The position numbers and the translations under genes were made by a program. A stretch of 64,000 bases of DNA from Oreocharis arfaki (Eukaryota > Chordata > Aves > Passeriformes > Paramythiidae), in NCBI GenBank assembly GCA_013398015.1, contig VZRR01012716.1, positions 62,001-126,000 on the forward strand. The letters run 5' to 3'. This document shows positions 1-14,100 of the stretch, one piece after another. Under the pieces are notes generated by a model. The model was given only the letters and a program-made list of their open reading frames with translations. It made no database searches and was not told where the DNA came from. Position 1 is the stretch's first letter. The number at the start of each line of letters is the position of its first letter.

Positions 1-677
1 AACAGCTTCATGAGTGGAATGGATCCATTCATTGTTTATGTTCAGTCCAGGGACTGCTCGGTCCTTTCTCAGCGCCTCTGGCTTTGAGGCGCAATTAGAG
101 TCTGTTTAGCTCCTGAAATGAGCACCTCTGTAGCTGCTGCCTTCCAAGGAGAGTGGAGAGTTATTTCCTACCAGCCTGGTTCACTGCAAGACAAAGGAAA
201 ATACCCCTTCTCCCTCCAAAGCACACAGTAGGGTTGCAGATATTTATTAGTTGTTTGTACTGAATTCCCTTGGGCCTTGCACACCACACAAGTCCTGATT
301 CCCCTCATGGATTTGTCTCCTTTTTGGCTTTCTTTGGTCTGGTGGGGACCAGGCTCTGGCTTACAGAGCTTTGCAGGCAGGGATTTCAGGTGGGTGGGAT
401 GTGCTCCTGGGCTTTTCAGAGATGTTCAAGACTGGAAACGTTGGTTTGCCCCTTTACTGCACCTTTCATCAACTCAGGTTTGTAATCACACTTCTTGCTA
501 ATGGAGATCTGCCCCACGTCTCCTCAAGCAGAGTATTTAACTTATGGCCTTGTTTACAGGAGCTGGAATCCCTCAGCCAGAGGAAAGCGTTTCAGAAATA
601 ATGCTGTAGGGAATGTGAGCCTGCTCAGTGTGTAATGAGAGAGGAAAGGAGGAGTAGGTACAACAGCAGCTTTTACA
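1..677. other. non-coding DNA, no feature seen
   Basis: The short open frames here overlap one another, have no coding-like composition and show no recognisable domain. No repeat, RNA gene or promoter element could be supported. Confidence 0.6.
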
Positions 678-850
678 GGGAGCACTCACCTGGGAAGCAG
701 GAGACCTCAATTTAAATGCCAGCTCTGTCTTTGCACCCCTCTGTAATGTTAAGTAGTTGTTTAATTGTTGTGTGTCTCACTTCCCCATCAATAAAATAGA
801 GGGAAATGCAGTTTACAGGGAGACCTGGAACAGATAAAGATTGAGAACAG
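678..850 (+). mobile_element. MIR-like ancient SINE remnant
   Basis: The stretch follows the MIR-type SINE core in order. It starts with GGAGCACTCACCTGGGAAGC, continues with AGGAGACCTCAATTTAAATG and CCAGCTCTG, then a degraded tract matching the usual 'TTAAGTcacTTaatcTcTgTGTcTCA' core, then CTTCCCCATCAATAAAATAG, and ends with TTTACAGGGAGACCTGGAACAG followed by a GATAAAGATTG tail. The order and spacing match the family as I remember it, on the plus strand. The copy is old and carries many substitutions, so the ends are approximate. The related 3' end of L3/CR1-L3 elements is an alternative assignment. Confidence 0.7.
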
Positions 851-3800
851 TCAGAAACAATGGGAGAAAGACCCACACAAGTAGCACAAACAGATAAATA
901 CATCATCATTATGGATTTTCCCCTCACAGCCCAGCAAGGTGGCTCTTTACATGTATAATCCCCACAGTAAAAATCATCCAAGTGAATTAGATGTTTGTGA
1001 GCTGTGCCAAGAAATGCTCCTTATGTGAGAAATCTCTGCCTAAATAAGAATCCTCTGGAGACACTTAAGGTACAAATAAAAAATGGTTATGTCAACTACT
1101 GTGTATCCTTTAAGCAAGAGAAATGTTACTTTTTTTTCCATTGCCTCAGTCTTTCTCCTCATTTAACTGCCAAAAAGTCCTCTGATCACAAGAGTGCTGT
1201 TGTATAGCTTGACCTGCTGTGCTGAACCTAAGTACTGCAATATATTTTAAGGTGGAATGAGCTGTGAGTATTTTAAATTAGGTTATGTGCCTTAAGGTGG
1301 CAGTTGCTGCTCCCAGGCACAATTAGAGTAATGAAATGAAAGCTGATTTAATGGTTACAATAAAAGAAATAAAATAGAGAGGTTTGGCCAGACTGGTTTT
1401 TATTCAAGTTTCTATTAAGAAAGAATGGATCTCATAAAAATAATACCAAGCTGGAAATCATGATGTTTTTTCATATCATGATAAAGATTGGATATGTTCT
1501 TGCTGAGAATTTTTTTAAAATAAATTATTCTTAGCTTATAATCAGCACCAGAAATATATCTCAGAGCATGTTCTTCCACAAGGAGACTGGCTTACATTTA
1601 TCTGAGCTGCATTTTCCCAAGAAAGTGGTAATAATATATAGAGAGACACACCTGGAGATATCTAAATGGGCTATTTGTCTATGCTGTCATCTTTGATCTG
1701 CAGTGAGAGGGATTTTCAGCTGCTGATCTGGGGAACAAACACACACAGGAGCAGTCCCAGAGTCCCTCCTCCCACAGGGGAGGCTGTGTGGTTGTGGTGG
1801 TGCCTCAAGCACAGCCCAGCAGAGCGGGAGCTGCACCCCGATTTCCACCCAGTGTGATTTTTCCAGCCAAATGGTGAAGCCAGTGGAGCTCTGTCAGGCC
1901 TGGTCCTGTGGCCCTGTGCACCTGGATAGGAATCCCAGGCTGCAGGGGTATCCTTTAAAATCTCTAATTACGGAGGGAGATGCTGTGTAAGTGACAAGTG
2001 GGTCTCGTCCCCATTGCTGTCAAGCTCGTGCTGTTAGGGATGATTTCAGCTGTCGTTATCCTGGGACTGAGGCCAGAGGCAGCAGGTGCAGAAAATGTCT
2101 GGAATTCTAATTTATTGTCCTTTACCTTCTGAACATCAGATGTCTTCAGCAAAAAGAAGTGCAGCAGTTTCTTTCACAGTCTGCAGTGTAGCCTGTGTTT
2201 TCCAGAAATTGATGAAACTTTACTTATAATATTCTTTGGGAAAATATAGAGATAAATTCCTGATAAACATGGACTCTAATAGTGCAGAAAGGGAAGGGTG
2301 TGCTTTTCAGGGAAATCCTTACTTCCTAATCTACCTTTCCCTTGAGAACCAGAAATTTGTTCCTTTTCTTTCAACAACAGGAGAAGTGACTGGATAGTTT
2401 TGGGAATTAAACATCTCCTCACATCTTTTATTATCTGCTAGTTAATAAAAAGCAGCCTAGTCAGGCCAACACCCAAACACTGCTACTGGCTTTCAGATAT
2501 TGGTAACAAGGATGGAAATAAATTAAAGCTGGGAGGTGCGATAGACAATGATACAAGTACAATCTAGAAGCTGTATTGTGGAACCGTAAAGAGAGAGACT
2601 GCTATAAATAAAAAAAGTATTTGGTGTAATGTCTAAAACTTTTACTGACATTGGGGTTGGGGGAAAATTGGACTGGTTTCCAAAGCATGTGAGTTCAAAG
2701 GGGTGTTGTGGGTCCTTGTTGGGGTTTTTCTCCTGTATATTTGTCTTTTCTGGGTAATGCAGGTTTTCTTGTTGTTTATTTTGGCCTGGATATCGCACTA
2801 AGAGCGTACAGCCAGTGTGCCATTCATACACAACAATTCTGGATTTGTGTCACATTTGACTGGAATCATTACTAGCCACAAACAAACTCTAGCTTTAAAT
2901 ATAATGAAGAAATAAACAACAGGAGCTGAAGAGACTCCAGGAGGCTGTCTCTTGTGATAGAAACATCTTTTAGTATAGAAACTGTGTCCTAGAACCAGGT
3001 GACCCCAGACCACACTGTGTCCCCAAAAGGGTTGTTAATGGAATGTCACCTTTGTCCTTCAAGGAAAGCTCCAGCTACACTGCTTAGCTCAGCAGTCTGA
3101 AGTTCATGCAGATAAGGAGACCTTTTTTTGTGCAAAACAATGTCTTTTAAAGTAAAATATTAATTAAAATCCATATTTCCTGCAGCAGCAGTGCTGGGAA
3201 GTATTACCATTTGTAATGCCAATTCACTGTGGACCACATTTATCTGCCTTATGCCTATTTTACATTCATCAAAACGACAATTAGGCATTTAAAGCAGCTC
3301 AAAACATTCCAGACAACTAAATATTATTTCTTGTGCAGAACATATTAGCCTTAAAAAGATTAGTGAAGTCTAAGCTGCAAATTACAGCATTTCTTTTAAA
3401 ATCTGCTCCACTCACAGTTGGGATGCTTTTAGGGGAGCGATGGGCATCAAACAGAGCAGTGCAGAGGAGTTAAACTGCTGAAGTCAAATTAAACTCAAAC
3501 AAAACTCCTGAGGGTTTGTCCAGCCAAGAGGCACAGAACTGGTTTAGTGTGGAACCATCCATTGTCAGACAGACTGGCCAGATAGTGATTCAACATATTC
3601 ATACATTTAGACATCTGGCATTTTAATATGATAGAAAAGAGTTGAAATATGTAGTATTTTTACCCTGATAGCTCTTTATTTGTAGGTACAGATAAAAATA
3701 TATTTATATTTTGCAACTAATTTCATAAAGCATACCTATGATAGCACTTTTGTTAGAGATCCACAAGTTAAGTATCATGCAGATAAAGGATCACTTTGTG

Positions 3801-4141
3801 TCTTGATTAGTAGTGCAAATCCTCTCCCGTGCTCTTGACCAACAGCATCACCCACTCACTTCCATTCAGATTATTGCTGCTGAAATATTACCTTGGATTC
3901 CGTGATTGGCTCCTCCACTTGATGAAATATTAATTATTTTTCCTTCTGTAAAGCCATATCCCACTTTTTCTGTCATCTTCTAGGATTGTAGCTTGACTCT
4001 GCCCCCAGCCTGACAACTGCCCCATAGAGCACAGGGAGGATTTTGGTGCCTTTGCCACGTTGCCCTTGAGACTCCCTCCAACCCTGAGTGAAACAAAGCC
4101 ATTTCCTCTTTAAAGCTCTCCTGAGGGAGCCAGCCTGCCAA

Positions 4142-4171
4142 TGTGCTGAGATCCACTGTGCTGAGATCCCT
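4142..4171. repeat. 15-bp direct tandem duplication
   Basis: TGTGCTGAGATCCAC is followed directly by TGTGCTGAGATCCCT. These are two adjacent copies of a 15-bp unit that differ only at the end. It is a simple local duplication with no function implied. Confidence 0.85.
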
Positions 4172-7100
4172 GCCTGAAGTGCTGACCAAAGCTGTGTCAT
4201 GGTTTCCTTGAACCGTCCCTGTTTTGTCTGCCTGCTGTTTGACATCTTCAGTTATAAACCTCGTCGGTCAAGGACTTTGATTTATTTTCTTTGCACAGTG
4301 TGTTAAGGCCACAGACTGTAAGTGAGACAATTGTTTTTTCACAGTAGTGCAAAAACTAAATGTCTGAGGCAGGACTAAGCCATGCAGGTCAATTCCCTTG
4401 AAATCAGTGTTCCACAGGACTTTAGGTGGAACTCCACAAATAAAGAAGTTTTAACTTAAGAAATGCATTCTCATATGTACAAAAATCACCTCCTTGCACC
4501 CCGTGCAGTTACTGTGATCTCAACTCTAATGAGTTTAATGAGAGTTTTTCCAGTATCTCTGGTGAGTTTTGGATCAGGTCCTCAACAGAGAACCTGTGCT
4601 AGTTTTGTCTGGTTTTGGCAATTAAGAGACGATCTGATTTAATTTGCATCATCAGGAGGCAAGGGCTGGCAACTGCTCCTCCTCTGTCTGCTTTCACCCT
4701 TCCTCCTGAACTTTGAACAAGCATTATTGAAAATGTGAGTCATGATAGCACATTAAATATTAAAACCAGTTTAAGATTTAATCCCAATTTATAGCGCAGC
4801 TTTGTCTAATTTACTGCATATTACACAATTTCCTTTACAGATAACTTTTCGTGTGCTATATAAATAATAAATCAGCCTCTCGTCATTCTCAATTGTTCTA
4901 ATATGGTTTTATATTAAACTTACATTTGCCATCATTGAAATGTTGCTAGACCAATTTATTTTATTTTTTCTCCCTTACCTATTCAGATTGCACATTTGTC
5001 CTTTTATAAGGTTCTATGCAGAAAATCACAGCCATTCAAGCATTTTGAGTTCTTTGTTGTCTTTTCTTTCAAAGCAGGATGGAGACAACCTTGGCACGCA
5101 TAAATGACAAAGCCAAAGCACGGGTTCAGGGGGTCACAGCAGCTCATCCCTAATCAGTGGCAGTAATTCTGGTGTCAGTGTGTTCTCTGTTCTGCTCACA
5201 CAATCAGCTGAGAGATCCTCATCTCGCTCCTGCTCGTGCAGCTCTTTGTGTTTGGTATGGAGGGTTTGCAGACAGGGAAGAAACTTTGCCAGAGTACCAA
5301 AACTTTGGGGTTTTATAACAGCCCAGATGAAAGTTAAACATTTTTAACTAATTTCATCAGGCACTTAAAGATTTGGTGTGGTATCTGTGACCTATGAAAT
5401 GTTGTCAGCAATGTCTCTTTTTCTCTGGTGGATACTATCAAATGTTCCTTTCAAAGACATGAAGGGAATCTGTTTCTAAGGCTATTTTCTAAAGGGTGAA
5501 AAAAAAATCTTTTAATGAATAAAAAATTACGAATTATTTAACCAATCTTAATTTCTGCATGATACAAACAGGAGAGTAAATATAAGGGAAATAAGCACCT
5601 TAAAGACAGAGTTTGGATGTTGAAAATCATTATTGAATATTAAAAACCCCATACATTTTCTTTGAGGCAAAAGAAAAAAAAATCATTAAAACTTGCTTTT
5701 CTCCCAAATCAATTGAAAAATCTCTGAAAGCAGAAGAAAGAAATAGTACATTACACAAAGGGGTTACAGCCTATGGCTATCCTGAGAATAAAATTTGGGA
5801 AATAAAGGGAACCAACAGAAATAATGATGTTTTTAAGGCTTCACATCCCGACAGTTTTTATTTTCTGTTCCCTCCCACTGATAGTATGTACATTAATGTT
5901 TTATTTAAAACATTCCTTCAGCCCAAGTGTAAATTTGGCGGGGGAAGATGTTAAATATTGAACACCAACTATTCTGATAAGCTCCTGCTGAAGAAAACGA
6001 GGGTCTGTAAAGTTTTACTCTGTTCAGACATTCACAGGAATGTGACCTGCTCGTAGCATCAAGGCCTCCTGCTTTGCTCCTGCAGTATTTCTGCCTGACA
6101 TCCCAGTGGAATTGGGATTCAGGGCCATGAAGTTTGACAATCTCCACTGAACAAATTCTGTATAGTCAGAGCAGCTGCTTCTCACCTTAAGAAAGGACAG
6201 TATTTAATTCATGGAAGAATCTGTAATGAGATGTGATGCAAAGGTCTAAATGCTTCAGAAAACCTGGTCTAAATAGAATTTATTTGTTAAAAGAAATAAT
6301 GATTGTAAAAAAAGCCATAGCCTTTCACACCTCATCATTATCTGCAGAATAGGAGAAACTTGTTTCCTGTGTGAAAGGACTTGGTGGAATTCTTCTAAAC
6401 AAACAGGCCGAAGATCCTAATGAAACTTTGGTATTTTCTAAAGTTACACAGTGAGGTATGTACCTCCTTTTGGGAGCTGTGGCTTAAAACAGTAAAAACC
6501 CCAAAAACAAACACACAAAAAAAGGCATGAAGTTGTTAGCGAGGTTCATTCTTTTCTGTTCACTGGTTCATGGGAAAACTGCTTAGCAAGCAGGGTGGCT
6601 CCTGTGAAGAAGAAAAATCATCTTACTCCAAAAATTACACGCAGTGGTTGGGAGGAAACATTAAGCAGAGAACATTCTCTTCCAGTGGCATTTGGAGGTG
6701 CTGTTGTAGGCAGGTCTGCCTTAGCCCATTTATCACTTCCAGCTCTGAGTGCATCAGGGGATGATCCACGAGCTCCAGTTGCTTCTGTGGACCTTCAATT
6801 TGAGCTGCTCCTTTTATTACTTACTGTGCTCATTTCAAATCCTGTTAAAATGGGAAAGAAGCTTTGCCTTTCTCTTCTCCGCTGTTCTGAGCGTGGCTGG
6901 TTCATTAAAGGAGGGAACTGAGTCCTTCCACCCACTCAGCCACCAGCCCCTTCCTGCAGAGCTCTCAGAAACCAGAGGGGAATGGGGCCAGAAGGGAATG
7001 GGGCTCTTCATCCTTCCTGATGTGCCTTGGTAAAAAGAAGTTGCAGGACAGGGTGAGAGAGGTACAGAGTTGAGAAACTTGATGATTTAGAAGAGGGTTT

Positions 7101-8085
7101 CAAGGCAGAGCTGAAGGCAGCCCAGCGGGTGGAATGAGTGAGGGGATCCAAATTTCCAGATTTTCAGGGAAGGAAAGGGGTCTCTCATCTTTGACACCTC
7201 TCAAATTTCAAAGCATATCTCTGAAAGTTATAAGCAAAGGAGTAGTGCATTTTAATGTTGGTTTAGGGAAACGGGAAGAATAATACATCTCTACAACAGT
7301 TTGTGACATTTTTAATTTTCTAGCCATGGAAAATAACATAGTAATTGACAATTAAATCATCATAACATTAAAAACCTTCCACAATCTGTACCTCTTATTC
7401 AGAAGTGTCAGTGTACAACATTATAGGCAGAAGCAAAAAAAAGATTTTAGACAACTATTGCATTGATTGAAAAGATGAATTGCTTGGTTTATTGATGGGT
7501 TATTGATTATTTAACCAACAAATATAATTCTGAATTTAAGGTTTTAAGAATTTTTGGAATAAATTACCTGAGGAGGTTTATTGAATGAAGCACTGAGTAT
7601 TTTTGGTTGTTACGACAGAATCTGGTATATCAAGTTTGATGTTGCAAGGTTTAGGATATCTGATGCTGCATAAATTCAGTTTTAGGCAGAATGAATGAAA
7701 TATCTCATCTTTCTGTATAACTGTAGTATTGGATTATGAACTCTGTAATTGACCCAGAGCTTCTGGTTATCATGAATAAAACAGCAAGGCCAAAGCATTT
7801 GGGGGAATATTTAGTATTGCTCCCAATTACAATCAATATTTTGTGTTTGACATTTTAAGTTTATGAGTATTCCTCTTTTTTTAGTAGCGTAGATATGAAA
7901 GGAACTGGCATTGCTACAGCTGTTATCCTTAAAGGTGAAAAGCTTTTTGTAGCTGAATTAACAGTAATTTTGAGGACAGGTCTCTTCCAGGGACAAACCT
8001 TCCCCTTTATAAAGATGTTTCTCTGCACCTTAGAGTTCTATCTTTATTATTTAAATCTAAACATTATTTAAATAATTGGCTAATA

Positions 8086-8125
8086 TTACACAAAATTTAT
8101 TTATCTTACACAAAATTTCTCTATC
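8086..8125. repeat. 20-bp direct tandem duplication
   Basis: Two adjacent 20-bp units, TTACACAAAATTTATTTATC and TTACACAAAATTTCTCTATC, differ at two positions. This is a small local slippage duplication in AT-rich DNA. Confidence 0.85.
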
Positions 8126-11100
8126 TTACTTTGTACTTTTTAAGTATCTGTGGAATTGCTGTCTTTTCTGTGTGTATCTCATGCTCAGCTCCTCAGGCTG
8201 CCTCTCCAAGTGATCTGCAAATTGATCAATAATTTTTTATGGACTAGAGTAGGAGCCAACTGCAGCAATATCACCTAGCTGAATTCTGCTTTTGTATCAG
8301 CACGGAGTGAGTGAGTGCTGACCATGCTTGTTTGAAGTCAACTTAGTTTGGCAAATCTTAGAAGGCTGCAGGATGAGTGGCCAGATTTTCTAATAAATGC
8401 AGGCTTAGACTATGCATCCTTCAAAACCCAGCACTGCTGGTCTCTGAAGGGTTGTTTTGTTACTGTCTTGAGCCAGAAGACACTTTAGGGTTAGATTTAA
8501 GCGTGGCTCTAGCAGTGCTACGTTGGTATTTGTGTGTATAACCCCCCATGCAAGGTAAAAAGCACTTCAGGTTCAGTGCGTGTGTCCAAAGAAATGAAAC
8601 CCATTTGTCAGCAACCCCTGTTCCTCCTGCCTGGGGGCTCAGGGAGTTCTCTGGAACGTTCCTGAGAGTGCTGCAGGCAGGGGGTTGATCCCTTGCAGGT
8701 TTTACTGAGCTGCCAGCAGAGCCCTTGGGTCTGTGTCTCTGTAATCTGGAAATCTAGATATTTAGATCGCTTTCAGTAGATGTTCTTTTGTAATTGCTGA
8801 GCCTAGTGCTGCTGTTTAATTCCAAAAATTGTCTTGCTAGGAGGCATTCCAGCATCAGCCCATGGAGCTGATCTGTTCTCTGACGATATCCAGCTTCAGA
8901 GCTACCAAAACCTGTGTGGGATGCATCCAGCAGCATCCCTGCATTTCTAGGTAACCACAGCAGGTATTCAAGCCACGTGAAATCTGCTGTGAACGCCCTT
9001 GTAAAAGCTTTTAAGCAGCAACCCACTGTGTGATTGCCTCTGATCATTCTGAGGGAAACTTTGTTCAAGGTTTCTCAAAGGCTGAACATGATCGGGTGTG
9101 TTATTTGTGATGCAGAACAAGTGTGTTTACATCCTGATGCCCAGAGGAGACTGAACTAGAGTTAGATCTTCTTTAACATATCTGCTACATTATTTTCAGG
9201 TTTGAAAATACACATGACATAGATTCTTTTATTTGGACAAACCATGGTCTCATTTAAAGTCTGTTGATTTACACTGGGTTGGTTTGTGCTCCTTCCTAAA
9301 TAGATCAACCATTAAAAAGTGGGGATAAGCAGGGTATGGGATTCCAGGACAACCTCAGGCATGCAAAAAATCAGGGGTCACAAATATCATGTCACAGTAT
9401 TTTTATGGCTTCCCTTCAGCTTTATCTAAACTTGTTTCTTACATGTTCTTCTTTCAGCACACACTTGCTGAGAGACCTTCAGCAAAATAATTCCAAACAT
9501 TAAAATCCATGTCTGAAAAGTCGCATCCAAGCCGTTCAGCAGGGTGTAGAGCTGTGGAGTCAGCCCTCACCTCCAGTGGAGGCAGAATAAAAATATGTTA
9601 GAAAACCCAAGGACTCTACACAGCCTTTACGACTCCCAGGCCTTGGAGCAGCTTGTATCCTGTCTATCCCACGGTGGAATGCAAACCAGCCTAAAGTCTG
9701 TCTGTTTAGGGAGTTTCCAGTAGCCATGAGGTGTGGATCTCTCATCAGCACACGGCTCCTTCCCCGCTCATGGAGGCAGGAATGAAGCAGGATCCATGCA
9801 CACAGCGTTGGGCCAGCAGGCCACAGTGCAGGAAAGCAGGTCTGTTGTTTGGGGGTTTATTCCTATTCTGACTTCAAAGCTTCTCTACAGATTTCTCTTG
9901 AAACTTTTCTTGGTTTATAGTGGACTAATAATGTGTGAAGAGCATTGCTCACTGTGAGCAAGAGGGCAAGAAGCTAAGCAAAATTGTTCTACATTAATCT
10001 TATTTTTCAACTTTATACATTTTTCTTGTCAAGTATTCACACTTTGCTTCAAGTGAAGAACAGTATGATAAATTCATTTTTGTTTTGTTTCCTTTATAGC
10101 ACAGCACTTGCCCTGCAGGGAGAATCAGCATTTCTGGATCACTTGTTAGCTGCAAGCGCATTCATTTGAATTTTACCATCGATCTGTTCTACCCTATGAC
10201 TCACTTTTGTGGTGTTTAATTTCTAACACACTGCTTATATACTCCAAAGAATGTTGCTGTTTTTTTCTCTTGCCCACCTTAATCCTTCTCTAATGAATAA
10301 GTTCAGAGCCAGGCACTGCCTGTATGGATCAATATTCCAAGGAGTAATTCTGCAAGTGGACAAAATGGAATGTTTCTGAAGGGTAAACTGGTGGAATGGT
10401 GGTTAGTAGGGACAGAACAGAACCCTTTTTACTGGGAATTATTTCCCCCCTGGCACCCCAGCATGGGACAGGACATTACAGGCTTACAGTGTAGGTGCAG
10501 AAGGGATGGTGGTTTTATCTGGAGCTCTCCTGCAGTGCCTCAGTCACTGAATATCCACCCAGTGCTCTGCTCAAGACCTGCTCCCCCCCAAACTGTGCCC
10601 ATCTCTCCTTGCTGGACCAGGACTGAGGAGATTGGGAGCTCACCTCCACCTCCCTACTGCCAGCCAGCCCCGAGACACAGCAATCCCCTTCTCCCTGAGA
10701 GTGAGCAGTCCCCAAGGACCGCAGGAGCAAGAATTCCACGTGCTGAGGAGGTTTAGCAGTAGTTCTGCCAACAGGGTGGTGTCAGGGCTCTGCTGTGGAG
10801 AATTCCCCTCTGGCTCAGCTGCAGGGATTGCAGAAATAACCATGAGCCCGGCGAGAAACTCTCGTGGCTGTTTGGGGGCTGTTTTGCCTGGTGGGTGTCA
10901 GGGCTGTTTGGAGGTTTTTGAGAGCCACAGAACACCTTCAGCAGGGCACCTCTGCTGTCCCAGCCGAGCTGGGAGGCAGACAAGCTCTCCTTACTTTGAC
11001 AGCTTGACCTCACTCACCTCTGATGTGCAGAGGAGTTCGAGCAGAGACGCTGATTCAGAGGACGCTCCTGGGGTGAGCTGCTAGCCCTAAAATCAAACCA

Positions 11101-14100
11101 GGTATCAGCCCAGTGGGAAAAACGTGGTTCATGTTCGATCTAACCACGTTTCAGAAAACATGTTAATTTTCCTCTGTGCCTTGCAGTCACACGTGCCTGT
11201 GTGCTGGCATTTAATGGAGTTGTGGCCTCTGAGCTGTGAGAGGTGCTTACCCTGAGTTCCAAGGTTTAAAAGATTCCCTTGGGCTGTCAGATACAGGCAC
11301 AGGATAGAATATTTGCTATTTTACTCATCCAAAGGAGCTTACAGAAAATTTTAGCTTTTTCTTTGTTATAAAAGTAAAATTAGGAAATATGCTCATGCTC
11401 AGACTATTTCTTAAAGAAAAAGGGGAAAAAAAGTGGCCTGACCGCTCATTAGTTTATGTTCTGAAGGAACTCTGTTCTTTTGCAGGGCACAGGTGTTGTT
11501 TTTCTTCTCCTATCACACTTAAAGGCAAAACTGAGACATGGAGGGGATCTGAGATCTGTTCTGAAACCGAGTCATAAATGCAAATGAATAATAAGAACAC
11601 GGTTAATCTTAGTGAGAAACAAATATAAATATTGTACAAAGAGAGATCTGTGGCATTGGAGTGCATACATCAGGCTATCAAGGCATCATGTAGTTGTTTC
11701 ATTTATTCCAACTTCTTTTCATCCTGTGAACAGCTGTCCCTTTATTTCTAAAAGCTATTTTAATGTGGCAAGGGTGTTTTTTGTTTAATCTGCTACAATA
11801 CTCCTTTTGTCTCCTTGTCACACTTCCAGCTTTAAAATATTAATCCAAGCTAACAAAGAGAATTTTTGATGTATTCTAAAATCCTGGATGCAATGTATAA
11901 TTTAAAAATGAAAACATTTTATTAGGTTATGTTCATATTTAGATTCAGATATGTTTGGCTTGAGTTAGGCTCCTACTTGGAGATGGTTTTGCAGAAATAA
12001 ATATTTATTGGGCATTAACAGTCTCCCTAAGCACAGCCACATGCTACAGTGTGTTAAGTGCCCTTTCTGTGCCAGTCTAATGCTGAAGCTTTGCATTCTC
12101 AGGCTCAGAGTTTAAACTCTTTGCCCAGCCAGCAGAAGTTCATATTCTAAGTTGAAGATTTCACATTCAGTTCTAATCATGAAGAAAATCCATATACCCT
12201 GGGGTTGTGTTCATCTCCCTTCCTGGGATTCACATGCCAGAAACGCTCCTCAGACCTAAATTCAGAAACTTTAGGACCAATGATAAATAAAGATACCAAA
12301 TGGAAAGAGAAGCACTCATCACTAAATATTTTTTAATTCTTATATCAGTGAATGTTTTATTTTATTAACTGAAAGTCAGTAAGTCTATTCATAATTCTGG
12401 ATAATTGCTGAAAAAATGTGGAATAATTCCTGAGTCCTAAAATTTCAAATACTTTAGGATATCCCAGTTCTGGTACACAAGTTTAACATACCTGTGTGAT
12501 TTCATAGGAAATGCTATATATAAAAAGTAACATGTCTAAAGGCCATATGGCTTATTAAAAGTACTCTGAAATTAATCATTCAGGAACTTCTGATATGCTA
12601 CATTTGTGACAATTGTGTCTAGCTGGAAAGTGATTTACCAGCCCCCCAAGAATGGTGTGGTTTACCTTTAAAGTTTAGGGTAATATATTTCCTTTCAGAT
12701 ACATGAGCAACTCTACTATTTGTAAACTCATCTTTTGGCATTTAGATAATAGTATCTCCCAGTGAAAGGATTTCAGAAACAATTTGTAATGCCATCTTCA
12801 TATTTCCAACATGATAGCAATTAAAAACCACAAGGAAAGAAGAAGTTTGGAATTCTGCTGTGCTGCAAGTGTTGACTTCCCATGTCTGATATTTTTAGGT
12901 GGAAAAGAAACAAAGGGGAAAGCGTGCTGGGATTAGCTATTTGTAGCATTTACCCGTGTAATTGTTCTGCAAATGGCTAATGTAGGGTAGGTCACCTGAG
13001 ACTTGTTAGGGAAGGGTTTCCAGTGGTGGAGCTGTGTGATGTGACGAGCACAGGAGCTCTGCTGTTACAGGGCTTGCAGGGTGATCCAAATCCTGCCACG
13101 GGAAGAAGGCAGCCAGTGGGCTTTTGGTGCAGGCACCACTGAGAGCTGGATCACAGGGGTGACAGCTGGGGTCACCAGGACAAGCCTCAGGAAAGATGTA
13201 CCTGCCAAAAATCTCCTCTTCCCTCAGCTTTCCTAGGTTTGCCTCCTGCCTCACGTGTGGTCTGTTAAACCTGCTGCTCCTGGGCTAATATGGGACCAAA
13301 TACACGGTCCAAAGGCTGGACTAGAAAGCCAAGGAAAGAAATGTGACAAATTAAAACTCCATGGAGAAGACCTGATTTCTCACCTGAGATAATATTAGAC
13401 TCAGTAGCTGATAACATTTCAAGATTGGCACTTGGCTGAAGTGTATTCAGTCTGGAAGTCAGGAACCATAACACATTCAGAGATATATTTAGGATGGAAA
13501 TGGTTTTCTGCTGAAGTGCAAACACACAGTTGAACGAGTTTTAATTCTGCTGCAGCCAAAGCTGTTCCAGGAATTATCATCCTGGTCTCAGTGTTTATAT
13601 CAGAGCACGTGCCAGACTGTCTCTGCCTCAAAGCTTCCTCTGCCTTGTTCGGCTTTCAAGCCAGAACGGTTTTTCCCAGGCGAAGGTTTGACCTCTTGCG
13701 TTCCATGGCTGTAATATTCCTTGGGAAAAGCCTTTCCATTTGAGCTGTGTGTGCCTTTCTTTCTGAATGGTATCCAGAGCTGCAGAACTGACCAGCTTAT
13801 CCCAAGATGAGTGAGAACCACCTGAACTGAATTGTCAGTTTGCAAAGGCTCTGACTTCTGTGTGGGTTTTGGATCCTCTCTCATTTGAATGCAAATGCTT
13901 TGAACAGGCTGGGGGTAGCACTTGCATTTAAGCCACTTTCCCCACCAAAAGTTACAGTGCGACTGTAGTGGAGAGAAATGCAGAGCAGTGTGGAAGGAGA
14001 GGGGGGTGAGAACTCAGCAAAGCATCAACTAAAGCAGGGCTTTCCAGCTCATTGGAGCTCCATTTGCTGCATGCTCAGGAGACTACTGGAACAACAGAAA

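Noticed and set aside
10370..11084. Overlapping frames up to 150 codons on both strands
   Set aside because: Several frames on both strands are open together, reflecting a GC-richer patch. The composition is Ser/Pro/Arg rich with no motif.
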